Positions 44,701 to 54,793 of a stretch of DNA of 64,000 bases are shown here, in pieces; positions within the stretch are counted from its first letter, which is position 1, and each line of letters opens with the position of its first letter. Source of the stretch: Trichoderma breve (taxonomy: Eukaryota > Ascomycota > Sordariomycetes > Hypocreales > Hypocreaceae); assembly GCF_028502605.1 (NCBI RefSeq), contig NC_079234.1:3906001-3970000 (forward strand), in the 5' to 3' direction. The notes under the pieces are model-generated. The model worked only from the letters and a program-made list of their open reading frames with translations. It had not been told where the DNA came from and ran no database searches. A program made the translations under genes and the position numbers.

Positions 44701-46870
44701 CCCTTTATATATGTATAAGAGGCATTGATTGGGGCTGTCGGATAGGCATATCTTTCATCCAACATAGCAACCGCCAAGGATAGTGTCTTTGAGTTCGAGC
44801 ATATCCATCCTATGGTGTATTCCTCTGTGAGAGGGAAACGTTTGAGATTGCTCTTTGGCGGCGAGCGACTGGTTGAAATGTCTTCGTGTGCTGTGTTTGT
44901 CTGCTCTGGCGATTCATCCGTAACTAGATCTTGCAACCATTCATTGACATTGGGTGCGCATATTGCTCCAGAAACAGCACTAAGAGTTGTTTCATTCAAG
45001 ATAACATCAGATGGGGTATTAACTGTCGCTGTCTCATCGCTTGCTACAAGCTCTGCAAATGATGATTCGTCTTCTTCTGTATCAAAATCTCGAAATATCG
45101 AGTCTTTTCGACCCCGCAACTGCCCCTGATGACTTTGTGATGAATGCCCAGACTCGGTATCGCCGTCTGAAACGTTCGGGCCATTGTGGAGGGCAAGTTG
45201 TGCAAGCCGTTCCAGATGGAAAATGAGATGTGATTGCATTTGTGCAATATCAGAGAAGCCGCTTGGACAGAAGGGGCAGTCTCGGCGAATCCGTATTGAG
45301 GGACCAACAGCGGCAGCAACTAATGCAGGTGAAAAATGCTCGGGAGTGCTATCGGGATGGGAGTCTTCCAAGTGCTGAATATATTCGGGCTGAGTTTCAA
45401 ATTCTTCACTGTGTTCATGGCAATGCCACACGCGCGTATGCCCGTTTTCATGATTAATCCATTCTTGTCGACTTCCATAGACTTGGTTCGGGTCTAGGCA
45501 TTGTTCGTATGTGCAATGGTACGGCTGTAAATCATGGATTAGGTGAACACTATAACAGCCGCATTAGAAGAAATTCATTAGATGGAGAACAATCCACATG
45601 GCAAACCTACGTCCACACATTCTTTTGAAGATACTTCTCAGGACATAAAGTTTTGCAATATGGACAAATAAAATATCCGCCTACGAGGTCTACTCTTGGC
45701 GGATCTGGCCACTCAAGCTTCTTACCACCAGGGCTAATGACTGTCGATACCCGAGTCTGGTACGAAATGGCAGATCTGAGGTCGCCAGGCTTCAACGTTG
45801 TAGCTGTCGTTGTCGAGATTGGTATGGCAGGTAACACTGCCTGTTCTGTGTTCTCGAACTTCGGGTTGAGCTGCAAAGGACTCTGGACAGGCCCGTCTGT
45901 TCCAGGGTTAATATGAACGATTTTTTGCTCAGCCAATTCAGCTCGCATCTGGTTAAGCCTAACAACATGCTCTTTCCAATAAATAAACTGTTGCTTTCGG
46001 CGGGCATTAGCAATGCCAGTTCTCCGGAGAAGCCAATGTCCTGCGGACGAATATTTGGCGAATATTTCATCAGCAGCGTCATATGCCGTCGCTGTCTTGT
46101 CGGTATTCTCCATTAGGTACTGGCGATGCAAATAACAAACGGCCGCAATCTCAACTTCCTCTCTCTCCTGTATCTCCGCATCTCTCTTTTCAGCTGGCAC
46201 ATGCTTGTATAGCTGATGTATGTTGCGTTGTGGCCGATGAAGTGAGCTTCTGATCTTGTCTGCAAGGCTATAAAGCGCCGTGATAGCGTCATTCAGGCCA
46301 TTAAGTCGGAATTCAACCTCATGGAACGAACTATTATCGCTCGGAGAGGATACTTCGCTAGCTTCAGGAGAATTATCTCTCTCTGAGTCCGATCTATCGC
46401 CGTCGTTATCTACTGTCTCACGATCACCCTTCGAGATATCCTGTGCTTCGTATGGGAGGCGTTCGTTACGTTCTATCGCGAGAAGATTCTCTATCTATAA
46501 TTACGATTAGACAATGCTCCACATGATGACACGCTATTGAGTTTAATACACCAGAAGGTGTATACAAGTTTTACTTGGAAACACCAGCGATCACTCAACG
46601 TCAATTAGAGGTACAACATACATGTGTTTGAAGTTCTTCAAGAATGCGGGCGAATCCGGACTTGACGATTTCAGCATCCCGAACCCGGTAATCCAGAGAT
46701 GCATGTCCTTGCTGGTATAACCCAAGACTGTGCGCCCACAGCTGGAATCTCTGCTCTTCTGCGGCCAAATGCCGATAGTTTGGCGATTGCCTGAGTTGAA
46801 AGAGGACAACCAGTTGAAGCAAGTCACTCGATATTTTTCTACCGCTTGTAAAAAGCTCTGTAGAGTCCAT
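41790..46870 (-). CDS. NLR-type STAND protein: C2H2 region, PNP-like, NACHT, ankyrin
   Basis: Putative intracellular immune or heterokaryon-type receptor. Minus-strand exons 46870-46622, 46494-45611, 45549-43874, 43816-43033 and 42975-41790 give 1592 residues. N-terminus: a conserved fungal helical block (QRFQLWAHSLGLYQQGHASLDYRVRD cut as FQLWAHSLGLYQQGHASL in part), then an acidic Ser-rich linker. C2H2-type modules follow at about 350-490 (CPYCKTLCPEKYLQ, YHCTYEQC, WHCHEHSEEF, CPFCPSGF). The PNP-like domain (about 622-930) opens YTIGWICS and ends ISGICDYADSHKNETWQ. NACHT has P-loop GPPGSGKS (997-1004) and Walker B AFIVVDGLDE. About five ankyrin repeats (1410-1580) close it. The 57-nt intron at 43873-43817 is in frame, so its splicing is less sure. 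The first domains are in one uninterrupted exon with the PNP domain, so this is one protein. Divergent from a DUF7580-type gene. Confidence 0.8.
43817..43873 (-). other. Probable in-frame 57-nt intron in the NLR gene
   Basis: Donor GTTGGT, branch-like AGCTAATAA, acceptor TTTCAG. No stop inside and the length is a multiple of three. Removal joins the end of the PNP-like domain to the NACHT leader (DTEP-DTPPL). The donor is weak, so retention is possible. Confidence 0.55.
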
Positions 46871-47161
46871 TTGGTCCGTATTGCCCACAAGGTCGAGTCG
46901 TCGATCAGTAAAAGATGAAGAGAGGTAAGAGAGAAGGCTATATTTCAGCCTAGAAGAGGCCCTAGAAACAAGGCAGGGATTGTGAGATAATTTGGGCACT
47001 ATCCAATGGAAAAAGAACACAGCCCTCCACTGCCTCAACAGTGCACAAGGGTGCCTATAAATCTTACCCCTCTTTCAGCCTCAAAGAATTTGCGCTCGAG
47101 CCATATCTGCCAAACAAAGAGCGCTGTGCAAACAGCTCCAAGCAGGCAGACTGGAAACATC
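46871..47161. promoter_or_regulatory. 291-bp bidirectional promoter, NLR / DUF7580-like pair
   Basis: Separates the divergent start codons at 46870 (-) and 47162 (+). A TATAAAT at 47056-47062 serves the + strand gene. No equally clear TATA is seen for the NLR. Confidence 0.6.
47056..47062 (+). promoter_or_regulatory. TATA box of the DUF7580-like gene
   Basis: TATAAAT in gcctataaatc, 100 bp upstream of the ATG at 47162. Confidence 0.5.
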
Positions 47162-48896
47162 ATGTCTGGCTTCGAAGTTGCTGGACTGGTTCTCGGGATC
47201 ATACCGCTGGCTATATCTGCACTTGAGCACTACAAAGCGGGACGAGGCGTTGTGGCGACATTTGTCAAGTTCCATGGACAGTTGGACACACTTATATACA
47301 GGCTTAAGCTGCAACGAACGTTTTTTTATCTAAATATTCTCGACTTACTCCGAAATGCTGGCGTTAGCGAAGTGGTCAACAAAACAGACATAGGCGAAGA
47401 AGAATGCATCACCATTCTCCAGAATGCGAAGACCGCAGAAGAAATCAGAGATTACATAGCGTCCGAACACCTGTATGATACCTTTGATGAAATATTGAGA
47501 AGATACGAAACATGTTTAAAAGCAATCGTGAGCAAACTAGGTCACATAAAGAGACCACCAAAGGTTTGTAGATGCATAATGATGTGGCATGGACAGACGG
47601 CTGATTCTCATATTGCAGGTTGCAAAAGATGACTTGAAAGCGGTCCTTGAGAAAAATCCCGTAGGAGCCTCTGGTTTTGCATTTAGAGAGCGACTGAGTT
47701 TTACCATGGAGAAAGGGCGTCTCAAACAGCTCGTGGAGGAGCTGAGTGAAGATCGGCTTTCCCTGAGGGAGATGGTCGATAGCCTGAAGACGCAGCAAGT
47801 ATACACAGCGCGAAATCCGTCTGATGATGCGCAAAAACTAGCAAGCATGCTTTCAAGGGTCCAGCGACAAGCAATGCCACTGTTCGAAGCCATGCGTAAA
47901 GGATGTAATTGTGGCTGTGAAAAGAAGCACAAGGTCTTCATGAGACTGGATAGCAGGGTTCCCCTACAAAAGAGCAAACAAAGAAAACTGAGAGAGCAGA
48001 CTGAATTCAGTCTCATCTTTGACCATCATGGATATCTCCAAGAAACTCATGTCAATATTCACGAAGATGATCTCAACGAAGACTACGACATCAAAACCAC
48101 CTCCAGAGTTGTGTTTGTCCAAGAAGCTACGGAGCAGCACAGTGAAAGAATAGTGACCTTAATTTGCCAGCATGTTTCTGAAGCACAAGCGGCGGGTCAT
48201 ATTCTGAAACTGAGGCTAAACAATGAACATCTTTTCCTTGTTGACGGTCCGTCTGAGAATAGGCGGAATTTCACAGCTCCGATAACACTAGCGGATATCC
48301 TCAAGGCTGGATATCAAGATGATGACGCCAAGATGTTCCCAAAGGAACAGACACTGTTGGCTCTCAAGGTCGCATCATCAATTCTACAACTACAACAGAC
48401 GTGGTGGTTGGGGCTACCGTTCAACAGCAACAAGATCAAGATATTGAGTCCCCAAGAGACGTCAATCATCACTGCGGGTAGTTTCCCTTTCATTGAACAA
48501 CTTATGGGCGAGATCCCACCGCCGCCATATGTAAAAACGATTCAGAGCGACGCATGCATCGGTCCAGATCCCAAAACAGCTTTGACAGAGCTGGCAATCT
48601 TATTGCTGGAGATCTGGCATCACAGGCCGCTTGAGACATGGTGTCAAAAGTCGGGTAAAGAGAATCCAACGTCGCCACAAGGACGTATGATGGTAGCCAT
48701 TGAGTGGCTACAGGCCACATCAAGACGACTGCTGCCGTATCAAAGCCAGGTTATTGAACAATGTCTGCAAGTATGTGCTGGATCTCTGCGATTCTGGCAT
48801 GAAAAGGAATTTTTGAAGATGTATTGTGAGAATATCATCAAGCCTTTACAGGAGATTCTTGGTGCATGGGATACGCCCGGGAGAACTTATAGCTAG
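47162..48896 (+). CDS. DUF7580-type protein with hydrophobic N-terminal helix
   Basis: Exons 47162-47563 and 47619-48896 join in phase 0 (55-nt intron) to give 559 residues. The N-terminus MSGFEVAGLVLGIIPLAISA is a hydrophobic helix typical of fungal DUF7580 proteins and similar in character to the first helix of HeLo-like cell-death domains. A helical region of about 200 residues with paired CNCGC cysteines follows. The C-terminal half (about 300-545) has an ALKVASSILQLQQTWWLGLP segment and an LAILLLEIWHHRPLE segment, which resemble helices E and F of a protein kinase C-lobe. No catalytic HRD, DFG or P-loop is seen, so at most it would be a pseudokinase. The gene is divergent from the NLR with a shared short promoter, suggesting a functional pair. 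Family membership is from memory of the sequence pattern; the pseudokinase and HeLo comparisons are inference. Confidence 0.75.
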
Positions 48897-49183
48897 CCCG
48901 ACCGATACTTGGCCATTCTTCATGCTTTGCTCTTTAAATTCTGGAAGAGTGGCATTGTTCTTTAATTTATTTATGGATACCCTTTGCACTTTTAGGCTTA
49001 CTTCTACTCACTCCGAAATAGAAAAGCATGTATATACTAACAAGACGACCATACAAACAAATAGAACGCTAATGCGAAATCACTTTCCTTCTATGAACGA
49101 CATTCCCATCAACGACTGCTTTAGTATTTTGTAGCTATACCGACTATAAGGCCTAGTTCGTCATATCTAAACCATCTAAATAA
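48897..49183. other. Convergent intergenic region
   Basis: 287 bp between the stop codons of the DUF7580-like gene (+) and the old yellow enzyme (-); no gene seen. Confidence 0.6.
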
Positions 49184-50293
49184 CTACGAAGTTGAGACAT
49201 TCTGGCTTTTCAGGAACTGGGCACTAAAAGGATAGTCAATGTAGCCCAATGCCGCATATGGTGTATAGAATGTCTCGCGTTTGTAGTGAGTAAGTTGCAG
49301 CCCTTCCTTGATCTTATACACCAGATCGGGGTTTGCAATAAAATATCTTCCGTACATGACGACAATATCCTTGGAAGGGTATTTATTGATTAGTTGCTGG
49401 GCATCTTCAACCTTGTAGCCACCAGCAATCAGAAGCGGTTTGTCCCAGAGTTCATAGGCAAATTCCAGTGTTTCGCTGCCCTCGTCGTCTTCGCCGCCAG
49501 ATATGCGAGACTCCACCAGGTGAAGGTAAGCCAAGTTCAGCTTATTCGCCCTGCGTATGATGTCTGAAAACTGTGGGATCGGATCTGCCATTTTCATGCC
49601 CTGAAATGAACTCCAGGGGCTAAGACGAAGCCCGACTCTTTCTGGCCCTATAGCGACGACGACAGCTTTCATGACTTCATCTATGAAGCGGGATCTCTTC
49701 TCGACGCTGCCACCGTACTCATCATGGCGCTGATTGCTATTATCCTGACTGAATTGATCAATCAGGTAGCCGTTTGCACCATGGACTTCGACACCGTCAA
49801 AGCCTGCAAGCATGGCGTTTTTTGCAGCAGTTGCAAAGTCTTGGACTGTTTGCTTGATCTCATCGACCGTCATAGAGCGTGGTACTGGTGCGTATTCATC
49901 GATAGGGATAGGACTTGGGCCTACAATGTCGACTCCGTCCTTTTTAGCTGTATCCTTGTCTGCAGCACGTCCGAAGGCAAAGATCTGGCAGAAGATGAAG
50001 CTGCCTTTGTCATGGACTTTATCGGTAACTGATCGCCAGGCAGTGATTTGCTCTTCGCTCCATATACCAGGCGCATTTGAAAATCCACCACAAGATTCGG
50101 GTGATATCAATGTACCCTCGCTGATAATTAGAGTACCTGGCACGGCAGCCCGCTGGCTGTAGTATTCGGCCATAAGAGGCAGAGGAACGCGATCGTCCGT
50201 TGCGCGGAGGCGAGTTAGCGGAGCCATTCCTATGCGATGGCTCACCACTATATTGCCTATTGTCAAAGGTTTGAAAAGATTGTTGTTTTCCAT
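49184..50293 (-). CDS. Old yellow enzyme family NADH:flavin oxidoreductase
   Basis: FMN-dependent ene-reductase that uses NAD(P)H to reduce activated C=C bonds of enals, enones or oxophytodienoate-like compounds. Intronless, 369 residues, the usual OYE length. The TIM barrel begins FKPLTIGNIVVSHRIGMAPLTR. The FMN and substrate-binding pair is His171/Asn174 in VHGANGYL, with Tyr176 as proton donor candidate, followed by DQFSQDNSNQRHDEYGGSVE. ERVGLRLSP supplies the conserved Arg of the flavin site, and the C-terminal phosphate-binding part includes LLIAGGYKVEDAQQLI and VVMYGRYFIANPDLV. The segment FCQIFAFGRAA replaces the more common QLWHxGR. Its start is ATG at 50293 with a TATAAAG 90 bp upstream. 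It is divergent from a PF11951-type regulator 511 bp away, which may control it. Natural substrate unknown. Confidence 0.93.
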   Translation of the reverse strand: MENNNLFKPLTIGNIVVSHRIGMAPLTRLRATDDRVPLPLMAEYYSQRAAVPGTLIISEGTLISPESCGGFSNAPGIWSEEQITAWRSVTDKVHDKGSFIFCQIFAFGRAADKDTAKKDGVDIVGPSPIPIDEYAPVPRSMTVDEIKQTVQDFATAAKNAMLAGFDGVEVHGANGYLIDQFSQDNSNQRHDEYGGSVEKRSRFIDEVMKAVVVAIGPERVGLRLSPWSSFQGMKMADPIPQFSDIIRRANKLNLAYLHLVESRISGGEDDEGSETLEFAYELWDKPLLIAGGYKVEDAQQLINKYPSKDIVVMYGRYFIANPDLVYKIKEGLQLTHYKRETFYTPYAALGYIDYPFSAQFLKSQNVSTS

Positions 50294-50804
50294 TGTTAAA
50301 GAGAATTGGTGTTGTTAATAAGCTGGTTTAGTTGTGGTTTTTGTCTGGATGCACGAATGTTTCGACTGGGCAGCATCTACGGCTTTATACTTTCTATATC
50401 TGCAGAAACGAGACGCCTGAAAACTATTTGAGATTGTTAATTCACGACTCAATTCCAGCAAAATACTCACACGTAGTGCCAATTGCAGAATGGAGGATGC
50501 CAGCCGAGAGCAACGTACTTCCAAATCGGGCAATAGGGTGCATCCCGAAAAGAACAGTGGGACCAGCGCCACAGTCGGAAGAGACTTTAACGGAGTTTGA
50601 CTGTGATTTATAAGCGGATGCGTCAAGTTGCCTCCTTTGCAGGCTCCAATCTTACATGTAGATTCATTCAGCAAGCAAGTTATAGCAGGCTGATGATAAA
50701 CCAAAAGAAGCAGAGCGCATTTTGTCGTATCTTATTATTGAGTCTTTTACAACGCAAGGCAAAGCGTGGTCCGCTTAGCCGGTGACTATTACGCAATACG
50801 CAAT
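50294..50804. promoter_or_regulatory. Divergent promoter region, old yellow enzyme / regulator
   Basis: 511 bp between the two start codons. A TATAAAG box for the minus-strand OYE lies at 50383-50389. No obvious TATA precedes the regulator. Confidence 0.5.
50383..50389 (-). promoter_or_regulatory. TATA box of the old yellow enzyme gene
   Basis: TATAAAG on the minus strand, about 90 bp before the start codon at 50293. Confidence 0.5.
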
Positions 50805-52482
50805 ATGGTTGCCCGGCCTCTCACACCAGAAGGTAAGCAACGCAGATCCGATTAGTCTCGCATCAACTAAGCTTTAAACCTGGCCAGCCGAAGATTTCAG
50901 ATTTATATCCATTAAAGGCCCTTGCAGTAAACAGAGCCGGGGTGCGAGTCGCTTGGCTAAATCACATGCGGTCAAGCGAGCCCTCAAGGCGAAGAGGCTG
51001 CTCGAACAAAAAGCAAACGACAATTTTCGAGTAGCAGTCTTGGGGGAGAAGCACGATGCACTGCTTAATGAACCCCATCTTATAGATCCACCAGCATTAC
51101 ACCAATCTTTATCTGCGAGCGAGATCGATCCATTTGGGGTGCTTCCCGTGGATACTTCGCGGCTACAAATACTGCTGGGAGACAGTAAGGGATTACCCGC
51201 CGCAAAGGATGTGAATTATTTTTTAACACTGGAAAACATAGGCAGAGCCAGGATAGCCTCCGAGCCAGTCTTCAGTATTACTGAGGAGCTCGCATTCCAA
51301 AACTTCCACGCCGTCTTTCGTACAGGCTTAACTGACCCTGCACTTTCAAATGCGGTCATGTTTTCCCTGTTGTTTGCAGTGGCAGAGGGAAATTTGGACA
51401 TGGAATGCCTAAAATACAAGGGCTGTGCTATCGGTGGTATTCGAGACAAAATTGTCTGTATCAAAGGGGCAGTGTCAGAGTCTACAATCGGAGCTATTCT
51501 TCTATTGGCGGGTGTAGAGGTAGGCATCTATTCCGGACTTGACTTGCAGGAGTACTAACCCCTCTTACCCTTACCCAAGGCTCAGTTAGGAATGACCTCT
51601 CAAGTCCAGCTTCACATGTCAGCAGTGAAACAACTACTCGACATCTCTCGTAGCGATGGTATTTACCTCACGGGCGGCATCAAGCGTGCAATATTCTGGT
51701 GAGCCAGACACTCAATTGAAGACAAAGATCGATACCTGACAACAGTATAGGCAAGACTTGAATGCGTCAATTCTGTCAGGCTCTGACCGAATAGTTGATC
51801 ACAATACATTCTCAGAACTACGCTGGCAGCGAGACTCATTCACACCTAGTTTCTACCGACTTCCACCGGGATTTGACATTATATCCCACTTGCTCAGTGA
51901 GTATTTCGTCGAAATACTGGAAGATCTTCATGCATTGCAATGCATACGAAACTATTCAAGCTATGAAAAGGGCGATCCGTTTTTGATGGCCTACATAAAC
52001 AACCATACTGCCTCTATTCAATCGAGGCTTGCGAATTTGGCAACGCCTTCTCCCATACTAAAATGCTGCTCTACTGCAGCGTATATTTGTTCCATCATGC
52101 TATGTTGCCATCCTTGGTGCGCTCTGGTTATTCCAGTAGGTTATGTTGCTCTAGGATTATAGATGGTAATGTGCTAATGTGTAATCTGCAGTCATATCTA
52201 TCCTCCCAGCTTCTTGGCCAATTGCAAAAGGCTGAAGAAGATTATATGTGTGATGAATACTCCGACTTGCTGCTTTGGCTGCTGTATGTTGGCGGCACAT
52301 TTGCTCCACCTGGATCAGTTCGATCAACCTATGTTAATCTTCTCCGATCGCATATAACTACAAGGTTCCGCGGTGTCCATAACTCTCATTCGAAAATATT
52401 TGAGATTATGAGAAAGTTTATTTGGTCGGATTTCGCTTTCTTCTCCAAGGCATCGTTGCTGTGGGAAGAGATATTCGTATAA
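50805..52482 (+). CDS. PF11951-type fungal regulator without a zinc cluster
   Basis: Probable nuclear regulator of the fungal-specific transcription factor domain family. Exons 50805-50832, 50888-51519, 51586-51698, 51751-52135 and 52192-52482 give 482 residues. The short first exon (MVARPLTPE) was chosen because it joins in frame to DFRFISIKGP. Next comes a basic SRLAKSHAVKRALKAKRLL segment, common before this domain, then IDPFGVLPVDTSRLQILL, LTDPALSNAVMFSLLFAVA, KYKGCAIGGIRDKI, TIGAILLLAGVE, a HMSAVKQLL helix, ILKCCSTAAYICSIML, and LLLWLLYVGGTFAPPGSVRSTY. These blocks match the family plan in order. No Zn2Cys6 cluster is present, so DNA binding, if any, would rely on the basic segment or a partner. 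Divergent from the old yellow enzyme gene. The first exon is the least certain part. Confidence 0.75.
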
Positions 52483-53586
52483 TGAAAAGGCTATTTGACT
52501 AATACAGAGTTAGTACAATTATAATTAATAGAGTTAATATACTTGGTTCAGAGATTAAAACGGAGCAGTTAACTCTACCTTAATAACTCGAGACCCTGGA
52601 AGAAGTTTATTGTACGAGGGTTGGTGTTGATCACAATGATTGGACATCGGTGATGTCTGCTTGAATAACAAGGTTTCGTGATACTGGCCCTATGATAAAA
52701 GCAATCGGCGTTGTGAGATAGTCCTAAGAAGAATCCCAAGAAAAATCCCAAGAAGAATCCCAACAAGTAGACCCCGCCTCTTTGGGATAGCCTGTGATGC
52801 TCGAAGAGTTCACTTAATTTCGTGAGATTGAAGGGAGTGGCGGTACTCCAAGTACCAATAACAACTTTGAGACACCATTTGCTACGTAATTACTTATACT
52901 ACAGCCCCTGGAAAAGCCTAGCGGGCCCGGGGAACTGAGCATCTAGATCAATAAGGTAAGGGAGTCACGGGTGCAAGTCTGTTTCCTGGTGAGGTTAGGA
53001 CGGTGAGTAAAATCACGAGATTTGCTCATAGAAACATCAGGCTGAAGATAATTAGCAGGTGTTTACTCGTCCATAGGCTACTCTGACCCGCTTGTTTATG
53101 TTTTCTAACCAACAGCTGGACGCTGCAACCCCCCGGGTATTCATGTAAGAAGTGCTTCTCCGGCATTTCCACGGAGGAGCTCATCTTCCTCAGCAATGGA
53201 ACGTTGATATTATTGCAACGATCGTATATACGACCATTAAACTTCCATGTTCGCTTACTTCGCTTGCGCCGGCCGTCATGGGATGCTCATCTTTAACCAT
53301 CTTCATCCCTATTCACGGGATGTTGCTTGATGGCTTATGTGGAGATAATGGCCAATGCTGGCTGACTAGACCATGTTTGGTAACTGTCAGCGAGAATAGA
53401 CTATTGGCTAGTTTCAGCAAGTTCAGGCATTGTTTCCAATATTAAATCACTAGTACGGAGAACAATTCATGCTCATACGTCATTCCGTTAAAATTCTAAA
53501 TCGCTATCCCTACTTAATTCGAATGATGCCCAACCGCCTCAACTCATGCGATTCATGTTACTCAGACATCATAAATACTCAGAATC
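52483..53586. other. Intergenic region with short 12-bp repeats
   Basis: 1.1 kb. Three 12-bp units (aagaa[g/a]aatccc) lie at 52726-52761. An open frame at 53152-53445 has scattered cysteines but no intact module, and I do not call it. Confidence 0.5.
52726..52761 (+). repeat. Three 12-bp tandem repeats
   Basis: Unit aagaagaatccc at 52726, a one-base variant at 52738, and an exact copy at 52750. Intergenic, no assigned role. Confidence 0.85.
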
Positions 53587-54793
53587 ATGAAATTGATATT
53601 AGATATCGGTGGGGCTGAAGAGGTGACTTTTGGCCCTGAAGATGAAATCCGGGGTACATTGAACATTCTTGGCCACGGCGGCCAGGCTTTGTCCCATCTA
53701 AGGGCTACTTTTGGCGGTAAGACGAAGCCATATTTACAACTCGCGATATCAGTTAATAACAGAGGCTAGGTCGACTCACGATTTCCATACCGGCGCAGAT
53801 TGCTGGCCCTAATCCAAGCAATTTGGAATTTACGGTATGCAATAAGTCGTCGGATCGCTCATGTGACTACTTGACGCTAATACAGGGAACAGCTATTCGA
53901 GGAAAATAAAGAATTCGGACATGATGCCACATCAAACAAGGATGATCCCGTCAATGGCATTTACATTGTCCCATTCAGTTTTAAATTTCCCTCTCATACC
54001 CCATGTTTCAGGCATAAACACGCTTTACATCTACCTCCATCAATGAACATTCGCGAAGCAGAATCAAGAATTCGGGTCGAATACTACGTTGTCGGAGCCG
54101 TGGATCGACAAATATTTGGCCCTTTATCCAAGACGACGAGAGTTGTCAAAGCATTAAAATTCTGCAACAACGCTCCCATCAACAGGTCGCCTGTTCTACA
54201 GCCTAATGCCAGCCTGCCATTGATACTGCGACAGAAGGATGGCTCAGGACGGCTCGAAGATGGAATCGACGGGCTGCCAGCATACACACCATCTATACGC
54301 GTTGAGGCACTCCTCCCAAACCCACCAGTTCTCTTCAGAGGACAGGCGAACCCCATCAAGTTCATCTTACACACTCCGCCGGAGATAGTGGGTAAAATAT
54401 TCATTCGAACGGCAAATATCATCTTCAAAACTTCCACAGCAACCGTTGTCGAATCAGTTACCCGGCGCGTGGATGAGAAATGCTTAGGAGCAAGCACATC
54501 TGGAATTATCCCTGTCGATTCAGAGAGGCTGGTTCTTGATTCAGGTACCTGGGAACGACTTTTCAAACTCAACTTAAAACCGTCATTCGAATCATGCGTG
54601 ATGCAGATAAAGCACTCAGTTGAAATCAAAGTCGGCATATCGATTGGATCTGAAGGAAGCATCTATGTAAGATTTATCCATACATACCCCTCCTGCTACA
54701 AATCTTTATGGAGCTGACTGTATGTAGTATACTTCATCTTTGCTGGATGTGCTAATAACGGATCCACCACCGGCGTATGAAGATGCTGAATGA
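53587..54793 (+). CDS. Small arrestin-like protein with C-terminal PPxY
   Basis: Candidate alpha-arrestin adaptor that could bring a Nedd4/Rsp5-type ubiquitin ligase to membrane cargo. Best reading: exons 53587-53751, 53799-53834, 53893-54666 and 54728-54793, 346 residues. The N-terminal arrestin sandwich shows FGPEDEIRGTLNI, LRATFGGKTKPYL, IVPFSFKFPSHTP and LPPSMNIREAESRIRVEYYV. The C-terminal part has PNPPVLFRGQANPIKF. The last exon ends DPPPAYEDAE, a PPAY motif that could bind WW domains. The last intron (donor gtaaga, acceptor gtag) is well supported. The first two introns are uncertain: the donor at 53752 is GTTAAT and the acceptor before 53893 is one of two choices. It is shorter than most ART proteins. 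Function as an adaptor is inferred from the fold and PPxY. Confidence 0.65.

Noticed and set aside
53152..53445. Cys-containing 97-codon frame slightly like a chitin-binding module
   Set aside because: Cysteine spacing does not fit CBM18 or LysM, and there is no signal peptide.
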